Source of the DNA: Corynebacterium lactis RW2-5
GTDB lineage: Bacteria; Actinomycetota; Actinomycetes; Mycobacteriales; Mycobacteriaceae
Reading direction: 5' to 3'
NCBI RefSeq assembly: GCF_001274895.1
Contig: NZ_CP006841.1
Coordinates: 2,418,001 to 2,482,000 of the forward strand
Length of the DNA: 64,000 nt
Positions 1-10,334 of this stretch are shown in pieces. The first letter of the stretch is position 1, and each line of letters begins with the position of its first letter. The translations under genes and the position numbers were made by a program. Below the pieces are notes generated by a model. That model saw only the letters and a list, made by a program, of their open reading frames with translations. It had not been told where the DNA came from and searched no databases.

Positions 1-115
1 GGGATCGCATTCCACGAGGAATTCTCGGTGGCCGTCGCTTTCTTCACAGTCGAGGGCTCCGTTCTTGGCACTGCCGGAGTGGAGCCCGCTCAATCAGCGC
101 GATGTCCACTAAGGC
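1..115. other. Left edge, downstream of groEL
   Basis: These bases follow the groEL stop codon on the minus strand. I see no gene, tRNA or convincing hairpin terminator here; any neighbouring gene lies outside the window. Confidence 0.5.
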
Positions 116-1762
<1,647 letters not shown>

Positions 1763-1928
1763 TTATAAGTGGCACTTACATGGGAGTTGACCCTGGCGCC
1801 CGCGACGGCATGTGATTTGAGGGAAGTGCCACCCTCTCCATCACCGGAGTCAACACTGTACTTGTTGAGATTTGTTGAACTACTTTGAGAAAACCTTGTC
1901 TAAAAGTCTTATCTAAAAGCCGTTCCTT

Positions 1929-1955
1929 TTAGCACTCAACTAATTCAAGTGCTAA
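1929..1955. promoter_or_regulatory. CIRCE operator upstream of groEL
   Basis: TTAGCACTC, nine bases, AAGTGCTAA. This matches the HrcA-binding CIRCE consensus TTAGCACTC-N9-GAGTGCTAA with one mismatch. It lies about 190 bp upstream of the groEL start codon, consistent with a long leader. Confidence 0.9.
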
Positions 1956-1964
1956 GTCACTTTT

Positions 1965-1991
1965 CTAGCACTCCCCACCCTCGAGTGCAAG
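1965..1991. promoter_or_regulatory. Second CIRCE-like operator
   Basis: CTAGCACTC, nine bases, GAGTGCAAG. The inner TAGCACTC and GAGTGC match CIRCE; the outer bases deviate. It sits 9 bp from the first site, so two HrcA dimers could bind side by side. The site is also about 60 bp upstream of the divergent peptidase promoter. Confidence 0.75.
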
Positions 1992-2049
1992 GTTTGCCCA
2001 CACCGTACGCACGCCACACACTTCCCCACGCCCAGTCCACACATGCGCC

Positions 2050-2055
2050 TACACT
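2050..2055 (+). promoter_or_regulatory. -10 box of the M20 peptidase, leaderless
   Basis: TACACT ends 7 nt before the ATG at 2063. This places the transcription start at or next to the A of the start codon, with no room for a ribosome binding site. Confidence 0.6.
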
Positions 2056-2062
2056 GGCGCCC

Positions 2063-3448
2063 ATGAGCATTATTAATAAGGACCTGATCGAGTCGCTGCG
2101 CACCAACATCGCCAGCCAGCGCGACACAATCCGCACCCAGTTGACCGACCTGGTCGCATTCCCATCCGTCCACGGAACCGAGGAAACGAAGAAGGCCTGC
2201 AAGGACGCGGCCGCAGCCGTGGCCGGTATGTTCGCCGAGCTGGGCATCGAACTGATCTCGCACGACACAATCGACGGATCCATTACTCTTTCCGGGTTCG
2301 TCCCAGCAGCGTCGGAAAGCGCTAAGACTGTACTGCTGTACTCGCATTATGATGTCCAGCCCGCCGGCGACGAGTCCGCCTGGACCGCCAGCCCCTGGCA
2401 GCTCGACGAGCGCGACGGCCGCTGGTACGGCCGAGGCACCGCGGACTGCAAGGGCAATGTGGTCATGCACCTCGCCGCGCTTCGCGCCCTGCTTGACGAC
2501 GCAATTGCGAGCCAGGTCGAACTGCCGAACATCAAAATCATCGTCGAGGGCTCCGAGGAGCGCGGGTCAGCCGGACTCAATAACCTCATTGCGACACAGC
2601 CGGAGCTCTTTAGCGCCGATGTCATTCTCATCGCCGATGTCGGAAATGCGGAGGTCGGCCAGCCGACGCTCGTTACCACCCTGCGCGGCACGGCGGACCT
2701 GGAGGTTCGCGTCGATGCGCTGCAGCAGCCGGTCCACTCCGGCATGTTCGGCGGCGCAGCCCCGGACGCGCTGGCGGCGCTTATTCGCATGCTCGACAGC
2801 CTGCGGGACGAAAACGGCCATACCAAGATTGACGGCCTGGACTGCTCCCAGAAATGGGAGGGCCTGGACTACGAGCCGGAGACCTTCCGCGCGGACGCGG
2901 GCGCACTGGACGAGGTTGAGCTCCTCAGCAACCAGGACGCCTCCGTCGCGGACCTGACTTGGGCGCGCCCGGCGGTCATCGTCACCGGCATCGACTGCCC
3001 TCCGGCCACCAACGCGGTCAACGCCATCGCGGCGACCGCCATGGCGCACATTAACTTCCGCATCCCGGGCGGCGTGGACCCGGCCGAGGCCCAGGAGGCC
3101 CTGGAAAATCACCTGCGGGCCCATGCTCCATGGGGCGTGAAGGTGAGCGTGAACCGTGACGAGCTCGCGAATCCGTTCCGCGCCAACGTCGAGGGCGACG
3201 TCGTAAAGCTTGTTTCGGACAGCCTCGCAGCGGCTTATGGCAAGGAGACCGCAAGTATGGGCGAGGGTGCGTCGATTCCGCTGTGCGCGACGCTGCTGGA
3301 GGCCGTGCCGGGCGCGGACATCGCACTCTACGGCGTGGAGGAGCCGCAGTGCCGGATCCACTCTGCGGACGAGTCCGTGGATCCGAACGAGATTCGTGAC
3401 ATCGCGGTGGGTGAGGCGGTGTTCCTGTCGTCGATTAACGCGCTATAG
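2063..3448 (+). CDS. M20 family metallodipeptidase
   Basis: Cytosolic zinc aminoacyl-dipeptidase of the M20/PepV-CPG2 superfamily, 461 residues. The metal-ligand pattern is visible in order: YSHYDVQPAG (His ligand then Asp), YGRGTADCKGN (bridging Asp), EGSEERGS (catalytic Glu and ligand Glu), IADVGN (Asp ligand) and a late RIHSADES (His ligand). The lid/dimerisation domain lies in the middle (HSGMFGGAAPDALAAL). The reading frame is open 38 codons further upstream, but that stretch overlaps the CIRCE region and looks non-coding; the ATG at 2063 has a -10 box 7 nt before it. The gene is followed by a terminator. It is probably a housekeeping dipeptidase, with substrate unknown. Confidence 0.9.
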   Translation: MSIINKDLIESLRTNIASQRDTIRTQLTDLVAFPSVHGTEETKKACKDAAAAVAGMFAELGIELISHDTIDGSITLSGFVPAASESAKTVLLYSHYDVQPAGDESAWTASPWQLDERDGRWYGRGTADCKGNVVMHLAALRALLDDAIASQVELPNIKIIVEGSEERGSAGLNNLIATQPELFSADVILIADVGNAEVGQPTLVTTLRGTADLEVRVDALQQPVHSGMFGGAAPDALAALIRMLDSLRDENGHTKIDGLDCSQKWEGLDYEPETFRADAGALDEVELLSNQDASVADLTWARPAVIVTGIDCPPATNAVNAIAATAMAHINFRIPGGVDPAEAQEALENHLRAHAPWGVKVSVNRDELANPFRANVEGDVVKLVSDSLAAAYGKETASMGEGASIPLCATLLEAVPGADIALYGVEEPQCRIHSADESVDPNEIRDIAVGEAVFLSSINAL

Positions 3449-3501
3449 CACCCACCCTCACCCCGACTACCACATCGGGTTTTACAGGGGTTACAAACAA
3501 G

Positions 3502-3541
3502 CAGGGGCTGAAGTTTCGAAAAATTTTCACCCCTGTTTTTA
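3502..3541 (+). terminator. Rho-independent terminator after the M20 peptidase
   Basis: CAGGGG (3502-3507) pairs with CCCCTG (3530-3535), with additional GAA/TTC-type pairing inside, followed by a run of T (3536-3540). Confidence 0.75.
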
Positions 3542-3656
3542 GTTGCACAATCACGCAGGTAGCCGGGCGCTTTTCAATTCGACAAAGGCACGGTACCTGT
3601 GTTGCCCACGTCTCCTTTTTCACAAAAATGACTTGTGTCACAACTTCTCTTTGTAT

Positions 3657-3662
3657 TAAAGT
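3657..3662 (+). promoter_or_regulatory. -10 box of the leader peptide transcript
   Basis: TAAAGT lies exactly 7 nt before the ATG of the leader peptide at 3670. The same spacing is seen before several other genes in this window, so the leader mRNA is predicted to be leaderless. Confidence 0.55.
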
Positions 3663-3669
3663 ACCACCC

Positions 3670-3735
3670 ATGCAGAAGAACATTCTTATTCGAGTAGCGA
3701 AGGCTACGAACCCCGGTGGAGGCCCAACGGACTAG
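3670..3735 (+). CDS. Putative attenuator leader peptide (21 aa)
   Basis: A 21-codon reading frame, MQKNILIRVAKATNPGGGPTD, carries a run of branched-chain residues (Ile-Leu-Ile-Arg-Val at codons 5-9; codons ATT CTT ATT CGA GTA). Its stop codon lies in the loop of the strong hairpin at 3711-3750, and the next gene encodes a leucine-sensing type domain. Leader peptides rich in the regulated amino acid are established for ilv and leu genes in actinobacteria. That this one acts in attenuation is inference: only four branched-chain codons are present, and the hairpin lacks a clean T-run. Confidence 0.5.
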   Translation: MQKNILIRVAKATNPGGGPTD

Positions 3736-3750
3736 CCCCTCCACACGGGG
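3711..3750 (+). promoter_or_regulatory. Leader hairpin before the LeuA-domain gene
   Basis: CCCCGGTGGAGG (3711-3722) pairs with CCTCCACACGGGG (3738-3750) over 12 base pairs with one bulged A. The 15-nt loop contains the leader peptide stop codon. Stalling of a ribosome on codons 5-9 would leave this stem free to form. The following bases are not T-rich, so it may act on translation or with Rho rather than as an intrinsic terminator. Confidence 0.5.
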
Positions 3751-3828
3751 TCTCTGGCCGCAACTTTCCAAAGCACCTGGTTGGTCCGCAACTCACTCAC
3801 CGAGATTTTTCGAAAAGGACCACAAAGA

Positions 3829-4389
3829 ATGTTTTCCACTCGCACCACCAAGAACATGTCGACCTCGACCACCTTCACCGGCAAGCGCCCGTCGCTGGCC
3901 ACCGAGGGTGAAGGCGAGCGCACCGTGCGAACCTTCTCCGACGACCCGTTCCGGGCTCGCTTCGGACACCGCCTGCCCCGCGGCCTCCGCCAAGAAGCTC
4001 GCGGGATGACGTGGCGCAATTTCAGCGACACATATTCGCCAACGCATGGCCCGGTTCAGATTCGCAACTTCACCGCTGAGCGTGGCACCCTGGGGCGCAT
4101 CCGGTTCAATGCCGACCTGACGCTGACGGACCGCCAGGGCAACTCCCGCACCTTCACCGAGGAGATCACCGCCATGGGTCCGGTCTCCGCTTGCACCAAT
4201 CTGCTTGCCGACGCTGGTTACCGCGTTGAGATCGTGGAGTTCCACCAGTTCGAAATCTTCGAAGCTACGGCAACGTTCGTCTACGCTGCTCACAACCACG
4301 ACCATGTGTGGACGATGGGCTTCGGCCAGACTCCGGAGACTTCCGTTCTGAACGCTATGGTGTGCGCTGCCAATCGTCTTCACGGCTAG
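3829..4389 (+). CDS. Stand-alone LeuA-type allosteric (dimerisation) domain protein
   Basis: A 186-residue protein without the catalytic HMGL-like barrel of 2-isopropylmalate synthase. The part from about residue 60 (GPVQIRNF) to the end resembles the C-terminal leucine-binding LeuA_dimer domain: TAMGPVSACTNLLADAGY matches the usual GxGPVDAL...L..AG pattern, EIVEFHQF matches the DYxEH segment, and WTMGFGQTPETSVLNAMV plus AANRL matches the closing WGVGxxxxxxxASLxAVxxAxNR pattern. The first 60 residues are basic and unassigned. The ATG at 3829 is preceded by AAAGGA at 9 nt spacing; a TTG at 3781 is an in-frame alternative. The gene has its own promoter, leader peptide and hairpin. It may bind leucine and modulate LeuA, or be a relic; no function is proven. 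Confidence 0.7.
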   Translation: MFSTRTTKNMSTSTTFTGKRPSLATEGEGERTVRTFSDDPFRARFGHRLPRGLRQEARGMTWRNFSDTYSPTHGPVQIRNFTAERGTLGRIRFNADLTLTDRQGNSRTFTEEITAMGPVSACTNLLADAGYRVEIVEFHQFEIFEATATFVYAAHNHDHVWTMGFGQTPETSVLNAMVCAANRLHG

Positions 4390-4400
4390 CACCTACTCCC

Positions 4401-4428
4401 TAGCCCTTTAAGAGGGCGTTGGCTTTTC
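4401..4428 (+). terminator. Probable terminator after the LeuA-domain gene
   Basis: Nested stem AGCC/GGCT around GCCCT/AGGGC, followed by TTTTC. Short but well placed 12 nt after the stop codon. Confidence 0.5.
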
Positions 4429-4507
4429 ACTCACTCCATCGGACGTTGTGAGCCTATAGCCCCAAAAGGGGTTGCAATAATGTTGCTACATCATTCATGA
4501 TGGAAAT

Positions 4508-7500
4508 GTGACTATTCTCCTGTGCATCCTGTTCGCCACCGCAGCGGTTGCACCATGGACGATTAGGTGGCTCGGAACCCGGGGCTTTGTCCTTCTGAGC
4601 CTTCCTCTGGCTGGCGGAGCAATCTACATCGGCCGCCACCTCGCCCAGCTTGCGCTGTCCCCGCAGGCGGAACCTGTCGTTGAGCACTTCGAATGGATGC
4701 CGGCTGTGCACCTCGACGTGCACTTTAGGCTCGGCGCTATCGAGTCCATCTTCGGCACATTGGTTTTGACGGTGGGCTTTCTCGTCCTCGTGTACTGTGC
4801 CGGATACTTCGTCGATCCTCCTCCGGGGAAACGTCGCCGCATCGGGTCTTTTTCTGCGCAGATGGTCGCATTCGCCGCGTCCATGTACGGGCTCGTGGTC
4901 AGCGATAATATCCTGCTGATGTTCATCTTCTGGGAGATCACATCGGTGCTCTCCTTCCTCCTGGTCGGGTTCTACGCCGAGCGCTCCTCCTCCCGCAGGG
5001 CCGCAGGGCAGGCACTCCTGGTGACGACACTGGGTGGCCTAGTCATGTTGCTCGGCATCATTTTGATGGGCGTCACCACGGACTATTGGCAATTTTCCAC
5101 CCTTACCGCCCCAGGTGCGATCAGTGACGAGCAGCTCTACTCCCCCGCTGTCGCTACCGCCGCGGTGCTTCTCCTCATCGGGGCACTGTCGAAGTCGGCC
5201 ATCGCGCCCTTCCACTTCTGGCTGCCCGGCGCTATGGCTGCGCCGACTCCGGTGTCGTCCTTCCTGCACTCCGCGGCGATGGTCAAAGCGGGCGTATTCC
5301 TTGTCGCCCGGCTGGCGCCGACGTTCGGCACTACCGAAACCTGGCATCTGACAATCATTCCGCTGGGCCTGGTCACCATGATTATGGGCGGCTGGATGGC
5401 TCTACGGCAGAAGGACCTCAAACTGATTCTGGCCTATGGCACGGTCAGCCAGTTGGGTTTCATCATTACCGTTGCCTCCGTCGGCACGCGGGCGGCGATG
5501 TTGGCGGCGCTGGCGCTGACCCTGGGGCACGCGATGTTCAAGGCCACGCTGTTTATGGTGGCTGGCGCAATTGACCGGCTGACCGGTACTCGCGATATTC
5601 GCAAGCTCTCGGGCCTGGGTAACAGAGCTCCGCAGCTGCTGGTGATCTCGGTCCTGGCTGCCGCCTCGATGGCTGGCGTTCCGCCGCTGTTCGGCTTCGT
5701 CGCGAAAGAAGCCGCGCTCGACGCGGTGCTCTCCGCGCGGCCGCTGCACGGGATGCCCGCAATCTTTACGACAGCCGGGCTCGTCGTCGGCTCCATCCTC
5801 ACCGTTGCCTACTCGCTGTATCTGCTCCATGGCGCCTTCGCGACGAAGCCCCGCACCCACGTCTGCGGCGGCGGCATTTCCGAGGCGGTCTCGAGCATGC
5901 AGAGTCCGAGTGCCCCTCTAATCGGGCCAGCGTGGATCCTAGCTGTCGCAGGCGTAGTCACTGGCCTCACCCCGCAGCTGTTCGACGGGGCTATCGCGCC
6001 GTATCTCAAGGTCGCGTTCCCCGAGGAATCGAGCCACTCCCACTTGGCGCTCTGGCACGGTTGGACCCTTCCCCTGGCTCTGACTGCCACCGTCCTCTTC
6101 ACGGGCTGGGTTATGTACTGGCAACGCAAGCTCGTCCGGCAGCTGCAGTTTGATCAGCCGGCTCTCGGCAGCGCGGATGCACTCTACGACCGAGTTCTGG
6201 GCACCGCCCGCCGCCTCTCGCTGCGAGTGACGGCCGCGACCCAGCGTGGTTCTCTGTCGCTGAACGAAGCCGTGATTTTGCTGGTCCTGATCATCCTGCC
6301 CACCTCTGCGCTGCTGCTTGGCGAGCGGGACGACATCCGCATGGAGCTGTGGGACTCGGCCCCACAGGGCGCAGTGGCTCTGGTCATCATCATCGCTGCG
6401 CTCGCCGCGACCCGACTTCGCAACAGGCTCTCGGGAGTAATCATGGTCGGCATGACCGGCTATGGCCTGTCCATACTCTTCGCCATGTACGGCGCCCCGG
6501 ACCTGGCTCTCACGCAGCTGCTCGTGGAGACCGTCTCCATGATTATCTTCGTCCTGGTCCTGCGCACCCTACCCGCCCACGCCCCCAAGTCCCGGCCCCG
6601 CTGGGAGCGCCACCGCGCGTGGCTGGCCATCGCCGTCGGTCTGACAGTGCCTATCCTGGGCGCCTTCGCCATGGCTTCCCGACGCAGCATTCCCGTCTCC
6701 GAGGACATTCCTGCTCTGGCGAAAGAGATTGGCCATGGTGCGAACACAGTGAATGTCCTACTGGTGGATATTCGCGCCTGGGACACCTTCGGCGAGATTT
6801 CGGTTTTGGTTATCGTGGCTGTTGGTATCGCCTCCCTGGTGTTTCGTACGCACACGGTCTACGTGCGCTCGAAGCTTCCTAGAGGAACCCGCCGCGACCG
6901 CCGCAACGCCCGTTGGCTGATGTCCACCGATCCTTCGGCGGAGCCCGAGAAGCTGAAGTACCCGATTATGGTGCTCGTCGCGTCCCGACTGCTCTTCCCC
7001 GCAATGATTATCATGGCGGCGTACCTGTTCTTCGCGGGGCACAACGCCCCGGGCGGAGGCTTCGCCGCAGGCCTTGTCGCCTCCCTGGCAATCGCCATGC
7101 GCTACATTCTGGGAGGCAGGAAGGAGCTGGCTGCCACGCTTCCCGTGAACACCGAGGTCCTCCTCGGCGGCGGCCTGCTCCTCGCCGCGCTCAGCACAAT
7201 CTGGCCGATCGTTGTCGGCTGGCCGCCGCTGACGTCCTGGTACGTATCGCTGGGGCTGCCAGCGATCGGCAAAGTCAACGTGGTCTCCCCGATGCTGTTC
7301 GACTTCGGTGTGTTCCTCATCGTCGTCGGCACAATCGTCTACATCCTGCGCAGCCTCGGCGGGCGCATCGACGTCGAAACTAGCCGCCGAGCCGAACGAT
7401 CGCGCTCGCGTCGCGTCTCCCTGACCGCTCTGGGACGCTCCCGCGGGCTGAGAAACAGGCTACCCAGCGGCAAACCAAGAAAAACCCAGGCTCGCGCCAG

Positions 7501-7540
7501 CGCGCCAGTAGCACAGGCGATCAAGGAGGAAAACCAGTGA
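4508..7540 (+). CDS. mrpA: Mrp Na+/H+ antiporter subunit A (fused A-B)
   Basis: Polytopic membrane subunit of the multi-subunit cation/proton antiporter used in Na+ and pH homeostasis. The 1010 residues hold an NADH-quinone oxidoreductase chain 5/MrpA-like proton channel (for example FFIFWEIT-like MFIFWEITSVLSFLLVGF, and SAIAPFHFWLPGAMAAPTPVSSFLHSAA split around residues 235-260). The C-terminal third contains the MnhB domain (from about residue 815, SRLLFPAMIIMAAYLFFAGH and APGGGFAAGLVASLAIAMRY), so A and B are fused as in six-gene mrp operons. The start is GTG at 4508 with only a weak GGA upstream. The stop overlaps the mrpC start (GTGA). Confidence 0.95.
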   Translation: MTILLCILFATAAVAPWTIRWLGTRGFVLLSLPLAGGAIYIGRHLAQLALSPQAEPVVEHFEWMPAVHLDVHFRLGAIESIFGTLVLTVGFLVLVYCAGYFVDPPPGKRRRIGSFSAQMVAFAASMYGLVVSDNILLMFIFWEITSVLSFLLVGFYAERSSSRRAAGQALLVTTLGGLVMLLGIILMGVTTDYWQFSTLTAPGAISDEQLYSPAVATAAVLLLIGALSKSAIAPFHFWLPGAMAAPTPVSSFLHSAAMVKAGVFLVARLAPTFGTTETWHLTIIPLGLVTMIMGGWMALRQKDLKLILAYGTVSQLGFIITVASVGTRAAMLAALALTLGHAMFKATLFMVAGAIDRLTGTRDIRKLSGLGNRAPQLLVISVLAAASMAGVPPLFGFVAKEAALDAVLSARPLHGMPAIFTTAGLVVGSILTVAYSLYLLHGAFATKPRTHVCGGGISEAVSSMQSPSAPLIGPAWILAVAGVVTGLTPQLFDGAIAPYLKVAFPEESSHSHLALWHGWTLPLALTATVLFTGWVMYWQRKLVRQLQFDQPALGSADALYDRVLGTARRLSLRVTAATQRGSLSLNEAVILLVLIILPTSALLLGERDDIRMELWDSAPQGAVALVIIIAALAATRLRNRLSGVIMVGMTGYGLSILFAMYGAPDLALTQLLVETVSMIIFVLVLRTLPAHAPKSRPRWERHRAWLAIAVGLTVPILGAFAMASRRSIPVSEDIPALAKEIGHGANTVNVLLVDIRAWDTFGEISVLVIVAVGIASLVFRTHTVYVRSKLPRGTRRDRRNARWLMSTDPSAEPEKLKYPIMVLVASRLLFPAMIIMAAYLFFAGHNAPGGGFAAGLVASLAIAMRYILGGRKELAATLPVNTEVLLGGGLLLAALSTIWPIVVGWPPLTSWYVSLGLPAIGKVNVVSPMLFDFGVFLIVVGTIVYILRSLGGRIDVETSRRAERSRSRRVSLTALGRSRGLRNRLPSGKPRKTQARASAPVAQAIKEENQ

Positions 7541-8055
7541 TTCTCAACTTCGTGCTCCTGGCTGCCGTGGGCGTGCTGATCGCCGCCGGCGTGTACCTCT
7601 TCCTCGACCGTGCGCTGACGAGGATGCTGATGGGGCTGCTTCTTATGGGAAACGGCATCAACCTTCTGATTCTACTAGGCTCCGATGGCCCCGGCAGTCC
7701 GCCGATCTGGGGACGCAACGTACTCGGTGGAGGCCAGGAAGCGGATTCTCTTCCGCAGGCGTTTATCCTCACCGCAATCGTCATTTCAATGGGTATGACC
7801 GGGTTTCTGCTCGCCCTGGCCTACCGCCAGCACCGCTACCGCATCGGCGACCACGTCCAGGACGACCGCGAAGACCGCACCCTTGCACTGCGCAGACTCG
7901 ACGATCCCTCGGCCGCCCCTGACCACGACCGCTCCGACGACCCGACTACCGGCCTCCCAACGCAGGCCGGCGACCAATTCGGTCCCGTGAGCTTCGAGAA
8001 GCCAATCGAATCCGACAGCGCCGCTGCCAAAAAGGGGGACGGCGATGACGACTGA
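7537..8055 (+). CDS. mrpC: Mrp antiporter subunit C
   Basis: Small membrane subunit homologous to NuoK/MnhC. The segment RALTRMLMGLLLMGNGINLL and the later FILTAIVISMGMTGFLLAL are typical transmembrane helices of the family. At 172 residues it is longer than the usual 110-125 because of a hydrophilic, acidic C-terminal tail of about 60 residues. The GTG start overlaps the mrpA stop by 4 nt, and AAGGAGG lies just upstream. Part of one transcript with mrpA-G. Confidence 0.93.
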   Translation: MILNFVLLAAVGVLIAAGVYLFLDRALTRMLMGLLLMGNGINLLILLGSDGPGSPPIWGRNVLGGGQEADSLPQAFILTAIVISMGMTGFLLALAYRQHRYRIGDHVQDDREDRTLALRRLDDPSAAPDHDRSDDPTTGLPTQAGDQFGPVSFEKPIESDSAAAKKGDGDDD

Positions 8056-9730
8056 GCAACTCATCTACCTCCTGATTCCGCTGCCGGTCATTGTCCCCGC
8101 GGCGACCGCAGCGCTCGCGCTGCTGCTCTCCCGACGGCCACGCCTGCAGCAGGTGCTGTCGCTGACCGCGCTCGGCGCCCTCGTCGCCATCTCGATTGGG
8201 TTGGTTTACCTGGTCTACGCGCACGGTATCCACACCGTTCAGGTCGGCGGTTGGGATTCGCCAATAGGCATTACCCTGGTTGCGGACAGCCTGGCCGTGC
8301 TGATGATTGCGGTGTCGCAGCTGGTACTCTTCGCCGTGATGTGGTTCGGCATCGGGCAGGGCATCTCCGACGGCGACGACGACGAGCCCATCTCCGTATT
8401 CGTCCCGACATACATGCTGCTCAACATGGGTGTGTCCATGGCCTTCCTCGCCGGCGATCTGTTCAATATGTACGTCGGCTTCGAGGTGCTCCTGGTGGCA
8501 TCCTATGTGTTGCTCACCCTGGGCGCGTCGTCGTCACGCATTCGAGCGGGCGTGTCCTACGTGATGGTCAACATGCTCTCCTCGATGGTGTTCCTGCTGG
8601 CCATCGGCCTGGTGTACCAGTCGGTGGGCACGGTGAACTTCGCGCATATCTCCATCCGCATGGAGGAAATTCCCGCCGGCACCCGCACCGCCATCTTCGC
8701 GGTGCTGCTGGTCGCGTTCGCGGTGAAGGCCGCGGTGTTCCCGCTGTCGTCGTGGCTGCCGGACTCCTACCCCACCGCCCCCTCGATGGTGACCGCGGTC
8801 TTCGCTGGCCTGCTGACCAAGGTCGGCGTGTACGCCATCATCCGTGCGCGCAGTGTGGTCTTCCCCGGCGGTGGGCTTGACGACGTTTTGATGTGGGCCG
8901 GGCTTGCGACAATGCTGATGGGCATCCTCGGCGCCATGGCCCAGAACGATATCAAGAGGCTGCTGTCGTTTACGCTGGTCTCGCACATCGGTTACATGAT
9001 CTTCGGCATCGCGGTCGGCAACGCCATGGGGCTTACCGGAGCGATCTTCTACATCGTCCACCACATTTTGGTGCAGACCGCACTGTTCCTAGTTGTCGGG
9101 CTGATCGAGAGGCAGGCCGGGTCCTCGTCGCTACGCAGGCTCGGCGGCCTGGCAAAGTCCTCGCCACTGCTAGCGATCCTGTACCTGATTCCGGCCCTAA
9201 ACCTCGGCGGCATCCCGCCTTTCTCGGGGTTCCTGGGCAAGGTACTGCTGATTCAGGCCGGTGCCGAGTCCGGGACCGCGACCGCGTGGATCTTGGTTGC
9301 GGGGTCGATTGTCACTTCCCTGTTGACTCTCTACACCATGATTATCGTGTGGTCGAAGGCATTCTGGCGCGACCGCTCCGACGCCCCCGAAGGCGACATG
9401 GCGTTGGCCACGCCCGCAACTCTGCGGGAACGGACAAAGCTGGTCGCCCTGGACGAGCGCGCGGATGTCGGTCGGATACCGCTCGGCATGCTGGCACCGA
9501 CGATGCTCCTGGTCGTAGCCTCGGTGGCAGTTACGATCCTGGCCGGTCCGCTGTCTGGAATCGCGAACCGAGCGGCAACCAATGTCTCTAACGTCGACGC
9601 GTACCGGACCGCCGTCCTGGGAGTCCGCGACCTGGACTCGGTCGACTCGCTCGACGATGTCGGGCGCACGAAGCAGCCCTGGAACCCGGCTGCGCCCCAC
9701 GAAAAGGCAGAGGAGGTAGGCCATGAGTAA
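8045..9730 (+). CDS. mrpD: Mrp antiporter subunit D
   Basis: A 561-residue antiporter-like membrane subunit related to NuoM/NuoN. Family features include the FEVLLVASYVLLTLGA helix, the charged AVKAAVFPLSSWLPDSYPTA loop with the functional Lys, and MAQNDIKRLLSFTLVSHIGY. It forms a proton-translocating half of the complex together with MrpA. It overlaps mrpC by 11 nt, and GGGGGAC before the ATG serves as ribosome binding site. Confidence 0.95.
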   Translation: MTTEQLIYLLIPLPVIVPAATAALALLLSRRPRLQQVLSLTALGALVAISIGLVYLVYAHGIHTVQVGGWDSPIGITLVADSLAVLMIAVSQLVLFAVMWFGIGQGISDGDDDEPISVFVPTYMLLNMGVSMAFLAGDLFNMYVGFEVLLVASYVLLTLGASSSRIRAGVSYVMVNMLSSMVFLLAIGLVYQSVGTVNFAHISIRMEEIPAGTRTAIFAVLLVAFAVKAAVFPLSSWLPDSYPTAPSMVTAVFAGLLTKVGVYAIIRARSVVFPGGGLDDVLMWAGLATMLMGILGAMAQNDIKRLLSFTLVSHIGYMIFGIAVGNAMGLTGAIFYIVHHILVQTALFLVVGLIERQAGSSSLRRLGGLAKSSPLLAILYLIPALNLGGIPPFSGFLGKVLLIQAGAESGTATAWILVAGSIVTSLLTLYTMIIVWSKAFWRDRSDAPEGDMALATPATLRERTKLVALDERADVGRIPLGMLAPTMLLVVASVAVTILAGPLSGIANRAATNVSNVDAYRTAVLGVRDLDSVDSLDDVGRTKQPWNPAAPHEKAEEVGHE

Positions 9731-10334
9731 GACTCAGTCTAACCACGACAATTCCGTCTCCTGGAAAAAGCCTCCGCGCATCTCGCTGGTGATGTTTCTG
9801 CTGTTGATGGTGATGTGGGTGTTCCTGTGGGGCGAGGTTTCCGTCGGAAACATCGTCTCCGGGGTACTGGTTATCGGCCTGCTCACGCTGGCAGTGCCGC
9901 TACCGCTGCCTCCGGTCAGCGAGATGGAGCTGAATATCTCCGGGCTGATCCGCCTATTCGGCTCCTGGGCGATCGACTTCCTCGTCGCCTCCGTCGAGGT
10001 CGCCTGGATCGCCATCCGGCGCGCCAATCCTCCGCCCGCCGCCATCATCGAGGTTCCCATGCGCGTGCGCGGCGATATCACGCTCGCCACCGCAATGGCA
10101 CTGATTAACCTGCAGCCGGGAGGAATCATCGTCGACGTTGATAAGCGGAAAAAGACCCTGACTATGCACATTCTCGACGCGTCCTCCACCTGCAAGGTGG
10201 ATAAACAGATCGCGCAGCTCACGCGGCTCGAGCGGCGGGTACTGCGGGCCTTCGAAAATCGCGATGTGGCAGACGTGGAGGCACCTAATGCCTCCGCGGC
10301 TCCGGCGGAAGCCAAGGAGGGACACGCCCAATGA
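9723..10334 (+). CDS. mrpE: Mrp antiporter subunit E
   Basis: A 203-residue MnhE family membrane protein. The N-terminal helix ISLVMFLLLMVMWVFLWGEV, the FGSWAIDFLVASVEVAWIAI region, and the cytoplasmic part with DITLATAMALINLQPGGIIVDVD fit the family. The ATG is preceded by GAGGTAGGCC and overlaps the mrpD stop by 8 nt. It carries an extra Ala/Glu-rich tail of about 25 residues. Confidence 0.93.
   Translation: MSKTQSNHDNSVSWKKPPRISLVMFLLLMVMWVFLWGEVSVGNIVSGVLVIGLLTLAVPLPLPPVSEMELNISGLIRLFGSWAIDFLVASVEVAWIAIRRANPPPAAIIEVPMRVRGDITLATAMALINLQPGGIIVDVDKRKKTLTMHILDASSTCKVDKQIAQLTRLERRVLRAFENRDVADVEAPNASAAPAEAKEGHAQ

Noticed and set aside
3841..3890. ACCGGCAAGC near 3880, and near-matches at 19117, 46719 and 59389, as further copies of the iterated word
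   Set aside because: Each differs from GTCGGCAAGC by one base; only exact copies were counted.
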